From NCBI RefSeq assembly GCF_014518425.1, contig NZ_JACVCU010000003.1, positions 372,001-436,000 of the forward strand: a stretch of 64,000 nucleotides of DNA. The letters run 5' to 3'. The position numbers and the translations under genes were made by a program. Shown here in pieces: positions 6,972 to 15,623 of the stretch (position 1 is the stretch's first letter; every line of letters starts with the position of its first letter). The DNA is from Terrabacter sp. MAHUQ-38 (GTDB lineage Bacteria > Actinomycetota > Actinomycetes > Actinomycetales > Dermatophilaceae). The notes under the pieces were generated by a model. The model worked only from the letters and a program-made list of their open reading frames with translations, had not been told where the DNA came from and searched no databases.

Positions 6972-9536
6972 TCACAGGCGCGGGTCGACCGGTTCTGACT
7001 CGAGGGCGAGGACGGCGAACACGGGCTCGTGCACCCGCCACAACGGTTCGCCCCGTGCGAGCCGGTCAAGCGCCTCGAGCCCGAGCGCGTACTCACGCAG
7101 GGCGAGCGAACGCTTGTGCCCGAGGTTGCGGTCCCTGAGCCGCTCGAGGTGCTCGGGCGCGGTGTAGTCGGGTCCGTAGATGATCCGCAGGTACTCGCGA
7201 CCGCGCACCTTGAGACCGGGCTGGGCGAGGCCCTGGTGCGTGCGCACCAGCCCCGCCGACGGCTTGACGACCATGCCCTCGCCGCCCACCCCGGTCAGCT
7301 CGTCCCACCAGGTGACGCCGGCCGCCACCGACTGCGGGTCGGAGGTGTCGACGACGACGCGTCCAGTGCTGCGGAAGGTCTCGGGGTCGGCCGCGGCGAG
7401 GCGGTCGGCCTGCTCGAGATGCCAGAGGTGACCTCGCTCGTGCCAGGTGCTCCCCTCGCCCGCGAGGAGCTGGAAGGGGGCCAGCTGCACACCGTCCAGC
7501 CCGTCGACCTGCCAGCAGTAGCGTCTGTAGGCGACGGTGAAGGCCTCCGCGTGGACGCGCCGCCGGGAGGTGCGGTCGAGCAGGTCAGCGACGTCCAGTC
7601 CTCGCGCGTGGGCGCGCTCCAACGTCTCGACGGCGACCGGCAACGCAGCGCGGGCAGCGGCGCCGACGGCGGCATACTGCTCGCGCAGCAGGGGCTCCGC
7701 CTTGAGCGACCACGGGAGCAGCTCGGAGTCCAGGAGCAGCCAGTCGGTGCCCAGCTCCTCCCAGAGCCCGGCGCTGTCGACCGCCGCACGGACGCGGGAG
7801 AGCAGCTGCTCGGTGAGTGGGGTGTCGAGGAAGGAGCGGCCGGTGCGAGTGTGGATCGCGCCCGTCTCGCCCGCGCCGGCCCCGAACCGTCGCACCGCCG
7901 TGTCCGCGTCGCGGCACACGAGCACGACGGCCCGTGAGCCCATGTGCTTCTCCTCGCACACGACGTCGCGGACGCCCGCGTCGGCGTATGCGGTGAACGC
8001 CTCGTCGGGGTGCTCGAGCACGTCGGGACGTTTCGAGGTCGCGACCGGCGCCATCGTCGGGGGCAGGTAGCCGAGCCACCGCGGGTGCAGGGCGAAGCGG
8101 CTCATCACCTCGAGAGCGCCCGCGGCATTCTCGGCGCGGATCGAGATGCGGCCGTGGTGCGCGGTCTCGACGACGCGGCGACCGAGCACGTCGGCCAGGT
8201 CGAGGTCGTCGTCACCCCGCGACGAGCCGTCCGTGACCACCCCAGCGGAACCGGCGACGGGGAACGGCTTGGCCGGCTCGTACCAGACCTGCTCGGCCGG
8301 CACCTGCACCACCTCCTTCTCGGGGTAGCGCAGCGCCGTGAGGTGGCCACCGAAGACACAGCCCGTGTCGAGGCACATCGTGTTGTTGACCCACTCCGGG
8401 TCGGGTGTCGGCGTGTGGCCGTAGAGCACCATCGCGCGGCCCCGGTAGTCCCGGGCCCACGGGTAGCGGACGGGCAACCCGAACTCGTCGGTCTCCCCCG
8501 TCGTGTCGCCGTAGAGCGCGAACGAACGTACGCGTCCGGACGCCCGCCCGTGGTAGGCCTCCTTGAGTCCGGCGTGCGCGACGACGAGGCGGCCGTCGTC
8601 GAGGACGAGGTGCGAGACGAGGTCGTAGCACCAGTCGCGGACGGCGACCCGGAATGCCCCCGGCTCGTCGTCGAGCTGGGCGAGGGTCGTCTCGAGACCG
8701 TGGCTGACCTGGACCCGGGCACCGTCGAGCGCGCGGACCAGCTTGTGCTCGTGGTTGCCCGGGACGGCGAGGGCGTGCCCGGCCGCCGTCATGCCCATCG
8801 CGAGACGCAGCACGCCCGGGGTGTCGGGGCCGCGGTCGACGAGGTCACCGACGAAGACGACCCGTCGTCCAGCGGGATGGGACGCGTCGACAGCCCTGCC
8901 CTCGTCGTCGCGCTCGAGGACGTAGCCGAGACGCCCGAGCAGGGCCTCGAGCTCGGACCGGCAGCCGTGCACGTCACCGATGACGTCGAAGGGGCCGTGC
9001 TCGTCGCGCCGGTCGTTGAGCAGCCTCTCGCGGACGACCTCGGCGGACGCGATCTCGTCCACTCCGCTCAGCACGTGGACCTTGCGGAAGCCTTCCCTCC
9101 CAAGGCCTTTCAGGGACCGACGAAGCTGGTCATGGTGGCGTCTGACGACGTGCGCACCGAAGTCGCGATCGGGTCGAGCCCGGTTGCGCTCCACGGCGAC
9201 CGACACCGGCACATCGAGGACGATCGCCACCGGGAGCACGTCGTGCGCCTTGGCCAGCTCGACGAGCTGACGCCGGGCGTCCTTGGAGACGTTGGTCGCG
9301 TCGACGACCGTGAGCCGTCCCGCGGCCAGGCGCTTGCCCGCGATGTAGCCGAGCACGTCGAACGCGTCCTTCGAGGCGGCCTGGTCGTTCTCGTCGTCGG
9401 CCACGAGCCCACGGCAGAAGTCGCTCGAGATGACCTCGAACCGGCCGAAGTGCTGCGCCGCGAACGTCGACTTGCCGGACCCTGAGGCGCCGACGAGGGC
9501 GACGAGGGCGAGCTCCGGAACGGCGATGCGCGTCAT
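6972..9536 (-). CDS. pnkp: Polynucleotide kinase-phosphatase-ligase Pnkp (RNA repair)
   Basis: 854-aa three-domain RNA end-healing and sealing enzyme. The kinase carries the P-loop GASGSGKST (residues 16-24). The metallophosphatase follows from about residue 183 (DVIGDVHGC, GDLVDRGPD, PGNHEHK). The C-terminal adenylyltransferase/ligase-like domain has its nucleotidyl lysine in EEKHMGSR (Lys530) and the later MVVKPSAG and GLKVRGREYLRIIYG blocks. The start at 9536 overlaps the hen1 stop in ATGA, which fixes it. In characterised systems Pnkp alone cannot seal RNA and needs Hen1, encoded directly upstream here. Length and motifs look intact. Confidence 0.95.
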   Translation of the reverse strand: MTRIAVPELALVALVGASGSGKSTFAAQHFGRFEVISSDFCRGLVADDENDQAASKDAFDVLGYIAGKRLAAGRLTVVDATNVSKDARRQLVELAKAHDVLPVAIVLDVPVSVAVERNRARPDRDFGAHVVRRHHDQLRRSLKGLGREGFRKVHVLSGVDEIASAEVVRERLLNDRRDEHGPFDVIGDVHGCRSELEALLGRLGYVLERDDEGRAVDASHPAGRRVVFVGDLVDRGPDTPGVLRLAMGMTAAGHALAVPGNHEHKLVRALDGARVQVSHGLETTLAQLDDEPGAFRVAVRDWCYDLVSHLVLDDGRLVVAHAGLKEAYHGRASGRVRSFALYGDTTGETDEFGLPVRYPWARDYRGRAMVLYGHTPTPDPEWVNNTMCLDTGCVFGGHLTALRYPEKEVVQVPAEQVWYEPAKPFPVAGSAGVVTDGSSRGDDDLDLADVLGRRVVETAHHGRISIRAENAAGALEVMSRFALHPRWLGYLPPTMAPVATSKRPDVLEHPDEAFTAYADAGVRDVVCEEKHMGSRAVVLVCRDADTAVRRFGAGAGETGAIHTRTGRSFLDTPLTEQLLSRVRAAVDSAGLWEELGTDWLLLDSELLPWSLKAEPLLREQYAAVGAAARAALPVAVETLERAHARGLDVADLLDRTSRRRVHAEAFTVAYRRYCWQVDGLDGVQLAPFQLLAGEGSTWHERGHLWHLEQADRLAAADPETFRSTGRVVVDTSDPQSVAAGVTWWDELTGVGGEGMVVKPSAGLVRTHQGLAQPGLKVRGREYLRIIYGPDYTAPEHLERLRDRNLGHKRSLALREYALGLEALDRLARGEPLWRVHEPVFAVLALESEPVDPRL

Positions 9537-11020
9537 GCCGCACCCCCGCTGACGGACGAGGTGTCGTTGCCGGCGCGCACCGACACGGCGTCGCGCCGGA
9601 ACAGCGCGAGCTGGGTGGGCGGGCCCAGCAGCGGGTCGGCCTCGCCGACGGGGCGCAGCTCGACGGCATACCCGTAGCGCTCGGCGACGTGAGCGGCCCA
9701 CACGCCGAACTCGGCCCGCGTCCACTCGAACCGGTGGTCCGGGTGGCGCATCGCGCCGCCCGGGAGCCTCTCGTAGCGGACGTTGTACTCGGCGTTCGGG
9801 GTCGTCACCACGACCGAGGCCGGCCGCGCGTGCCCGAACACACTCCGCTCGAGCGCGGGCAGCCGGTCGAGGTCGAGGTGCTCCACGACCTCCATGAGCA
9901 CCACCGCGTCATATCCCTCCAGGGCCCGGTCGCGGTAGGTCGCCGAGGACTGCCGGAGGGTCAGCCGGGCCCGCACGCTGTCAGGCATCCGCTCGAGGGC
10001 GAGCCGGCGCTCGGCGCGCTCGAGCACTCCCGCGGCCACGTCGAGGCCGACGACCTCGGTGAACGACGGGTCGGTGAGCAGCTCACGGAGCAGGGCACCC
10101 TCGCCGCAGCCGAGGTCCACGACGCGGTGGGCACCAACGTCGCGCAGGGCGCTCAGCACAGCGGCGGCACGCAGCCGGACGAGCGGCGTCGGCGGCTCGG
10201 ACCCGTCGGCCGTCGCGTCGAGCTCGGACGCGTCCGTGAACGCCGACGAGGCGGTGTCGTCGAGAGCGTCGAGACGGGCCGTGGCGTCGACGACGAACGA
10301 GCGCTGATGCGCCAGGTAGCGTCGGGTGACGAGGTCTCGCTCGGGGTGCGACGCAAGCCACGCGCCGCTGTTGCGCACCAGCTTGTCCACCTCGTCGGTG
10401 CTCACCCAGTAGTGCTTGGCGCCGTCGAGGACGGGCAGGAGGACGTACAGGTGGCTGAGGGCGTCGGCGAGCGGCATGGTGCCCTCGAGCACCAGGTCGA
10501 CGTACCGGGAGTCGCCCCACGCGGGCACCTGCGGGTCGAGCGCCACGGTGCGTGCCGTGACGTCCCAGCCCAAGGGGGCGAAGAGCCTGCCGCCGAGGTC
10601 GACGCCGCCCGAGCAGGGCACCGCCGGCACCGCGATGCGCAGCGGGAGCGGGACGCCTTCGAGGTCCGGCCTGGCCGCGCAGCGGCCCTTGAGCGCGGTG
10701 CCCCACACCTTCCCGAGCGCGACGGCGAGCATCGACGACGCGGCATACGGCCGGTCGTTGACGTACTGGGCGAGGGCGAACGCGTCGCCGCCGAACCGCT
10801 TGCCGCGGACGAGCCCGATCGGGTCCACCTCGAGCAGCAGCGCTGCGGTGCAACGGTCTTCGCTGACCTCAGGGTAGAAGACGTGCGCGGTACCGACGGG
10901 CAGGTCGAACGCCTGGACCCGGTCCGGGTGCTTGTGCAGGAGGTAGCCGAGGTCGCTCGCAGGCACACGTCCCGTGGCGGACTCCGTGGCGTTCGTGGTG
11001 ATCGTCAGCAGCACGCGCAC
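9533..11020 (-). CDS. hen1: Hen1, RNA 3'-terminal 2'-O-methyltransferase
   Basis: 495 aa, GTG start. The N-terminal half is the bacterial Hen1 domain that activates the Pnkp ligase (MRVLLTITTN..., YVNDRPYAASSMLAVALGK). The C-terminal methyltransferase has the SAM motif VVDLGCGEGALL and the metal-site motif EVVEHLDLDRL with the downstream HPDHRFEWTRAEF His block. It marks the 3' end of repaired RNA with 2'-O-methyl so that the same ribotoxin cannot cut again. It is the first gene of a two-gene operon with pnkp (4-nt overlap). Confidence 0.95.
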   Translation of the reverse strand: MRVLLTITTNATESATGRVPASDLGYLLHKHPDRVQAFDLPVGTAHVFYPEVSEDRCTAALLLEVDPIGLVRGKRFGGDAFALAQYVNDRPYAASSMLAVALGKVWGTALKGRCAARPDLEGVPLPLRIAVPAVPCSGGVDLGGRLFAPLGWDVTARTVALDPQVPAWGDSRYVDLVLEGTMPLADALSHLYVLLPVLDGAKHYWVSTDEVDKLVRNSGAWLASHPERDLVTRRYLAHQRSFVVDATARLDALDDTASSAFTDASELDATADGSEPPTPLVRLRAAAVLSALRDVGAHRVVDLGCGEGALLRELLTDPSFTEVVGLDVAAGVLERAERRLALERMPDSVRARLTLRQSSATYRDRALEGYDAVVLMEVVEHLDLDRLPALERSVFGHARPASVVVTTPNAEYNVRYERLPGGAMRHPDHRFEWTRAEFGVWAAHVAERYGYAVELRPVGEADPLLGPPTQLALFRRDAVSVRAGNDTSSVSGGAA

Positions 11021-11066
11021 AGCCTACGTACACGGCCCTCAAGGGCTCAGGTCAATTGCCTCACGG

Positions 11067-11765
11067 TCACGGGTCAACGGGGAGCTCGACCTGTTCGAGC
11101 GGTTCGACGGTGGGGCCGTCGAGGATGAACCCGTCGGCGTCGAACCGCGAGCCGTGGCAGTTGCAGTCCCAGCTGGTCTCGGCAGGGTTCCAGCGCAGGG
11201 GGCACCCCAGGTGCGTGCAGGTCGGGTGCACCGCATGCAGATCGCCGTCGGGATCGCGGTACGCGCCCAGCGTCTCGCCGTCGACGTCGACCAGGCCACC
11301 GTGGCCCGGCTCGAGCTCGGCGGCAGGGATGGCCTTGACGCGGGCGACACGGCCACCGATGAACTCCTTGCCGACCTTCAGGTTGTCCTTGATGAGCTCG
11401 CCGACGGCCTTGGCGTCGCCGATTCGGCCTGCGTCGAAGGTCGGCAGCCAGGCGTTGTCACGGCCGGCCAGCAGGTCGGCCAGCATGACTGCGGCGGCGG
11501 TGCCGTTGCTCAGGCCCCATTTGTGGAAGCCGGTCGCCACGAGCACGTTGCGGCTCAGCGGCGAATGGCCGACGTACGGCAGCCGATCGGGCGTGGAGTA
11601 GTCCTGGGACGACCAGCGGTAGTCGATGGCCTCGACGTCGAACGTCGACCTGGTCCACTGCTCCAGATCGGCATATTTCGCCTCCGTGTCCGGTTCCGCG
11701 CCGGTCTCGTGACCGTTGCCGACCACGATCAGACCGTTGGGGCCGGGCGTGGGCCGTCGACCTGT
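11067..11765 (-). pseudogene. FAD/Rieske oxidoreductase, N-terminally truncated
   Basis: The readable 219 codons (from a GTG at 11726) are the C-terminal part of an FAD-dependent oxidoreductase with a Rieske domain: the end of the FAD domain (RNVLVATGFHKWGLSNGTAAA) and an intact [2Fe-2S] site (CTHLGC ... CNCHGSRF). Homology-like sequence continues a few codons upstream (PGPNGLIVVGNGHETG) but a TAA at 11766-11768 closes the frame and the nucleotide-binding N-terminus, about 280 residues in complete relatives, is absent. Without that FAD-binding fold it should not work as an oxidoreductase. Confidence 0.75.
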
Positions 11766-11797
11766 TTAACCAGTACCCGCTGGTGTTAGAGAAGAAC

Positions 11798-12480
11798 ATG
11801 CACATCGAACGCGGGGTGCCCGGGCTGGACCGACTGGTCCGCGCCCTCGGCGAGCCGACCCGCAGGGCCGTCTACCTGGCTGTCGAGGACGCCCGGCGGC
11901 CGATGACGCGCGCCGACGTGGCGGAGACGGTCGGCATCAGCCGCCGGCTGGCTGCGTTCCACCTCGACAAGCTGACCGAGGAGGGGTTGCTCGAGGTGCA
12001 CTAGCCCGGCCGGACGAGCGGCCCGGCGGGCCGGGGACCGGGCGGTCGGCGAAGGCGTACCGCGTGGGCTCGGTCGAGTTCGACCTCACCATCCCGCCCC
12101 GCCGCACCGACATCGCCGCCCGGGTCCTCGCCCTCACCATGGAGGAGCTGGGCCCCGATGGGCCACACCGGGAGGCGCTCCTGGGCCAGGCGCGGGCCTG
12201 CGGTACCGCACTCAGCCGAGCGCGCGAGCCCGGCTCCAGCCTCACCGATCAGCTCGGTCGGCTCGGGTACCGGCCGGAGCGCCGGGCCGACGATGTCATC
12301 GAGCTGCGCAACTGCCCGTTCCACCAGATCGTCACGGTCGCCCGCGACACCGTGTGCACGATGAACCACGCCCTGCTCGCCGCCTACACCGACGAACGGC
12401 ACGAGCCTGTGACCAGCGTCCTCGAGCCGGCCGACGGCCGGTGTTGCGTCGTGCTGCGACCACTTCCCAGCGGTACCTGA
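11798..12480 (+). pseudogene. SufR/COG2345-type HTH regulator, frameshifted
   Basis: Two reading frames join into one regulator. The first (to the TAG at 12002-12004) carries the winged helix (TRRAVYLAVEDA, MTRADVAETVGISRRLAAFHLDKL). The second resumes in the +1-shifted frame (RPDERPGGPGTGRSAKAYRVG) and runs to 12480 with the cysteine block NCPFHQ...VCTMNH...CCVVLRP that in SufR-like proteins binds an Fe-S cluster. Adding one base after TA at 12003 restores a continuous frame of about 228 codons. Either a genuine loss or a sequencing error. Divergent to the truncated Rieske gene. Confidence 0.75.
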
Positions 12481-12810
12481 TCGTGACCGGCCACGCGCCC
12501 GCCGGGACGCAGCCTTCATCCGAAACACGGGGCTGAGGTCGGGACGGCCGATCGATGTCGTGGTCACGGTTCGCGCCCAGGACGGCACCACCCTGGTTCC
12601 AGCCACCCGCTCCACAGTGAGGCCCGCGATGTTCCAACCGAACGGTCCCGGCTGTGAGCCGACAGTCCGGGTCGCCGCGGTCACGGTCACACGACAGCGG
12701 TTGACGGTCGCCCGCGCCGCGACGAGCGCTTCGACCCGTGCTCTGGCACGACGGACCCTCACAGGGCAGGCAAGAATGGGTCGTCGCCGTCGTCGGCGAT
12801 CCCGAGCCCC
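12481..12810. other. Intergenic stretch, nothing recognised
   Basis: About 330 bases between the broken regulator and the end of the PRC-barrel operon. Open frames on both strands lack credible starts and show no family resemblance. I see no strong hairpin or repeat. Confidence 0.5.
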
Positions 12811-13665
12811 TCACTGGTCGAACGGATGCCGCATGTGCGTCGTCTCGACGGTGACGGTGCGGCCCGTGTCGTCAATGCCGGTGAGGGCGCTGATGGGCAC
12901 GACGCGGTCGTTGCGGTGCAACCAGCGGAAGAAGGCCCGCACCAGCGCGGGGCCCTGCCTGTCGTCGGCGGAGTAGCCGAGCTCGGCCCCGAGCCGGTGG
13001 GAGGTGAACTCGAGGTGCGTCACCCGCAGCGGCTCGGGATGCCCGTCGCGTGGACCCCCGAGCGCCCACAGGTCGCGGAGCCGGCCGAGCCGTTCTCCGT
13101 CGGGCGACAGCCCGGTCCGCCCGAGGAGGCCACTGACCGGCCGGCCGTCAGGGCGGGGGCGCAGCGCGGCCTCGCTCTCCGACCCGCCCTCCGCGGCCTC
13201 GGTCGCCTCGGACGAGGCCGACTCGACGAGGTCACCGGGCCTCTCGTCGCTCGAGCCGCCCTTCGCGCCGGGGATGCGCGAGACGACGAACTCTCGCAGC
13301 CACAGCTCGAGCCCGAGGGTGCGGGCGAGGCGCCGGGCGGCCCACTCGTCGAGGGCGACGGCGGAGCCGATGTCGGTGACGTGCTCCATCGGCACGACGA
13401 CCGGCGTCGGCTCGCGGTCGGGGTGCAGCCTGCTCCAGACCGCGTGGGTCCACGTGCCGAGCTTTCCCGGGAGCCGCTGGCTCAGCGCGGCCGGCCCGAC
13501 CATGAGACCGGTGACGAGCCAGCGTCCGTCGACCTCTGCCAGCTCCACGTCGTCGACGTTTCCGAGCAGCTCACCCTCCGGGCCCACGATCTGGTGGTCG
13601 TGGACGCGGAGCACGAGGTCGACGCGTCGAAGTGCGTCCGTCGGGTCGTTCGCTCGGTCCGGCAT
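12811..13665 (-). CDS. PRC-barrel domain protein
   Basis: 284 aa. The N-terminus reads as a PRC barrel (VLRVHDHQIVGPEGELLGNVDDVEL, DGRWLVTGLMVG), followed by a segment mentioning barrel-like VVVPMEHVTDIGSAVAL, a disordered acidic linker around residues 135-170, and a C-terminal domain ending RVVPISALTGIDDTGRTVTVET. PRC barrels occur in RNA-processing and respiratory-complex assembly proteins, so the family name does not give a function. It is the last gene of a four-gene operon, one base after the NRAMP-like gene. Confidence 0.7.
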   Translation of the reverse strand: MPDRANDPTDALRRVDLVLRVHDHQIVGPEGELLGNVDDVELAEVDGRWLVTGLMVGPAALSQRLPGKLGTWTHAVWSRLHPDREPTPVVVPMEHVTDIGSAVALDEWAARRLARTLGLELWLREFVVSRIPGAKGGSSDERPGDLVESASSEATEAAEGGSESEAALRPRPDGRPVSGLLGRTGLSPDGERLGRLRDLWALGGPRDGHPEPLRVTHLEFTSHRLGAELGYSADDRQGPALVRAFFRWLHRNDRVVPISALTGIDDTGRTVTVETTHMRHPFDQ

Positions 13666-13666
13666 G

Positions 13667-14896
13667 TCACTGACCTGCTCTCGTGATGATCATCAGCGGG
13701 ATCGCCGCCACGGCCGCGACCCCGACGACGACGAGGTAGAACGTGCCCAGGGTGTTGGCGAGCCGGCCGTTCGCGTGCCGGCCCATGTAGGTGCGGTCGT
13801 TCGCCACGACGAGGATGGGGAAGTACGTCAGCGGCAGTGCCACCGCGCTGAAGACGACGGAGTACTCGGTCAGCATGATGGGGTCGACGGTCGTGAGCAG
13901 CGTGCCCACCCCCACGATCGTCGAGAGGAGCAGCACCGTGTGGAACCGGGCCGCCCGCAGTGGCTCGACGTACTTGCCCCACTGCCAGCCGAGGTACTGC
14001 GAGATGCTGTAGCCCACCGACAGCCCTGTCTCGCACGCGGCGCCGAAGGTGGCCGCGAAGAACCCCAGCAGCACGAGGGCGAGCCCGAGCTGGCCCATAG
14101 CCATCCCGACCGGAAGGCCGATCTGTCCCAGGGTGTCGACCTGGATGCCCTGCGACTGGAAGACGACGGCGGCAGAACCAGCGATGGCGAAGGAGAGGAT
14201 GCCGCCGAGCGGGAACCCGACGAAGACATTCGCCCGCATGACGCCGAGATCCTTTGCGGTCCAATGCTCCTCGACGCCGCCGGAGGAGAAGAAGAACACC
14301 TCGTACGGTGTCATCGCCGCACCGAAGAGGGCGACGGCGTAGTAGAAGTACGTCGTGTGGCTCTCGTCGTGCGGCACGAGCGGCCGCGACGCCTGACGCC
14401 AGAGGTCCGACCAATCGGGCCCGAGCTGCCACAGGGCGACGGCGAAGACGATGAGCGCAAGGCCGGCGAGCCCGAACACGTTCTCGACCACCGAGAACTT
14501 CACGCGCCACAGCACGATCCACACGGCGGCGCCGACGACGGGGATCCACAGGTAGGGGTTGACGTTGGTCGCGAGCTGCAGCGCGAGCGCGATGCCGCCG
14601 ATCTCGGCCGTGAACGTCAGCAGCGTCACGGCCATCGAGGCCACCAGGTTGGTCAGCCCCACACGGGGGCCGAGCCGCTCGCGGATGAGGTCGAAGGTGC
14701 CGCGTCCGCTGACGGCGGCGACGCGCCCGCTCATCTCGGCGAAGACGCAGATCCCCACGACGCCGAGGACCACGACCCAACCGAGCGACAGCCCGAACCG
14801 GGCACCGACGAGACCGTTCGTGACGAGGTCACCGATGTCGACGAACCCACCGATGGCAGTGAGGATTCCGAGCGCGATGGCGAAGAACTTCTTCAT
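13667..14896 (-). CDS. NRAMP-like divalent metal (possibly Mg2+) transporter
   Basis: 409 aa with about 11 hydrophobic helices and the NRAMP fold signature. The metal-binding motifs are altered: the canonical DPGN of helix 1 is DIGD (in FVDIGDLVTN) and the canonical MPHN of helix 6 is replaced by TPYE (in AAMTPYEVFFFSS), so the coordinating Met and Asn are gone. NRAMP-related Mg2+ transporters differ from Mn2+/Fe2+ NRAMPs at these very positions, which makes Mg2+ a candidate substrate; this is inference. Start overlaps the lipoprotein stop (ATGA). Confidence 0.8.
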   Translation of the reverse strand: MKKFFAIALGILTAIGGFVDIGDLVTNGLVGARFGLSLGWVVVLGVVGICVFAEMSGRVAAVSGRGTFDLIRERLGPRVGLTNLVASMAVTLLTFTAEIGGIALALQLATNVNPYLWIPVVGAAVWIVLWRVKFSVVENVFGLAGLALIVFAVALWQLGPDWSDLWRQASRPLVPHDESHTTYFYYAVALFGAAMTPYEVFFFSSGGVEEHWTAKDLGVMRANVFVGFPLGGILSFAIAGSAAVVFQSQGIQVDTLGQIGLPVGMAMGQLGLALVLLGFFAATFGAACETGLSVGYSISQYLGWQWGKYVEPLRAARFHTVLLLSTIVGVGTLLTTVDPIMLTEYSVVFSAVALPLTYFPILVVANDRTYMGRHANGRLANTLGTFYLVVVGVAAVAAIPLMIITRAGQ

Positions 14897-15351
14897 TTCA
14901 GCGCCTCGGCGGCCTCATCCAGCTGGTCCCCCAGCTGGCGCAGCTCTTTCAGGTCGTCGCGCAACGCGTCACGGTCGTCACGGCGCACCGACAGGCGAGC
15001 CGTCGACAGGGCGTCGCTGGTGTCACCGAGCAGGCCCATCACCTGGTCACGCAAGTGGTCGTCGTCGGCGGCCGGCGGGTCGACGTTGCCGAAGCTGTCC
15101 TCGATCGGGCCGAGCGCTTCGTCATGGTCGGTGAGGAGGGTTGTCGCGTACTGCTGGGTGAGGCGGTCGCCGAGCCGTGCCTCGACGGCGAGCGCTGCCG
15201 ACCGCGCCTCGCTTCGGGCCGACTCGAGCGCCGCGACGGCGTTCTGGCGGTAGGCGCCGGTGTCCAGAGCCGGGGCGACACACCCGCCGGAGACCAGGAC
15301 GCCAGCAGCCACGAACGCGGCCAGCCTCGCGCGAGCGCCGGTGGACCTCAC
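14893..15351 (-). CDS. Small lipoprotein, unknown function
   Basis: 152 aa from a GTG at 15351 that overlaps the stop of the upstream 30-aa gene (GTGA). The N-terminus is a signal peptide with a lipobox-like end (AGVLVSGGC). The mature part is helical and charged (ALESARSEARSAALAVEARL ... LRQLGDQLDEAAEALK), with no family I recognise. A longer upstream frame exists but would swallow the small membrane-peptide gene. Operon position suggests a partner of the NRAMP-like transporter. Confidence 0.7.
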   Translation of the reverse strand: MRSTGARARLAAFVAAGVLVSGGCVAPALDTGAYRQNAVAALESARSEARSAALAVEARLGDRLTQQYATTLLTDHDEALGPIEDSFGNVDPPAADDDHLRDQVMGLLGDTSDALSTARLSVRRDDRDALRDDLKELRQLGDQLDEAAEALK

Positions 15352-15440
15352 GTGTGCTCCCGCAGCAGGAACCACGCGAGCAGCATCAGCAGCACGGCGA
15401 AGATGAGCCAGCCGCCGCCCAGGGCAAACCCTTCGGTCAT
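15348..15440 (-). CDS. 30-aa single-span membrane peptide
   Basis: Starts at ATG 15440 behind a strong Shine-Dalgarno (GAGGAGGG, 3 bp spacing from TTG ATG) and encodes MTEGFALGGGWLIF then a hydrophobic span ending AWFLLREHT. Its stop overlaps the GTG of the lipoprotein gene. One transmembrane helix (residues about 10-26), short basic end inside. It heads a four-gene operon; no family recognised. Translational coupling and the ribosome site make it a real gene despite its size. Confidence 0.65.
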   Translation of the reverse strand: MTEGFALGGGWLIFAVLLMLLAWFLLREHT

Positions 15441-15543
15441 CAACCCTCCTCGTACGCAAGCACGGCGACGCTCAACCCACTGCATACCCGCTGACGGCTC
15501 GCGCCGCGACAACGCCGACGGCGCGTCGCACACCACGATCGGG

Positions 15544-15561
15544 GCGAGAAGCGTTTCTCGC
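15544..15561. promoter_or_regulatory. LacI-type operator of the second ABC operon
   Basis: GCGAGAAGCGTTTCTCGC, palindromic apart from the central pair and with the LacI-family core AGCGTTTC. It lies 63 bp before the start of the solute-binding protein gene. Half-sites differ from the TGGAA type at 2262, so a different LacI regulator, not in this window, probably binds it. Confidence 0.7.
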
Positions 15562-15623
15562 GGTGTGTACCCGGGTACTTCTCCCCTGTCGGTGCACTCA
15601 CTGCGCCGGGGAGAGAGGCGACG

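Noticed and set aside
7944-9485. 513-codon plus-strand frame opposite pnkp
   Set aside because: Complement of the conserved kinase and phosphatase domains, with no ribosome site and no family resemblance.
12001-12762. 253-codon minus-strand frame opposite the SufR-like gene
   Set aside because: Arg/Gly-rich shadow; the plus strand carries the recognisable regulator.
13004-15253. 749-codon plus-strand frame over the NRAMP-like operon
   Set aside because: Antisense to transmembrane proteins; Ser/Arg-rich shadow typical of high-GC DNA.
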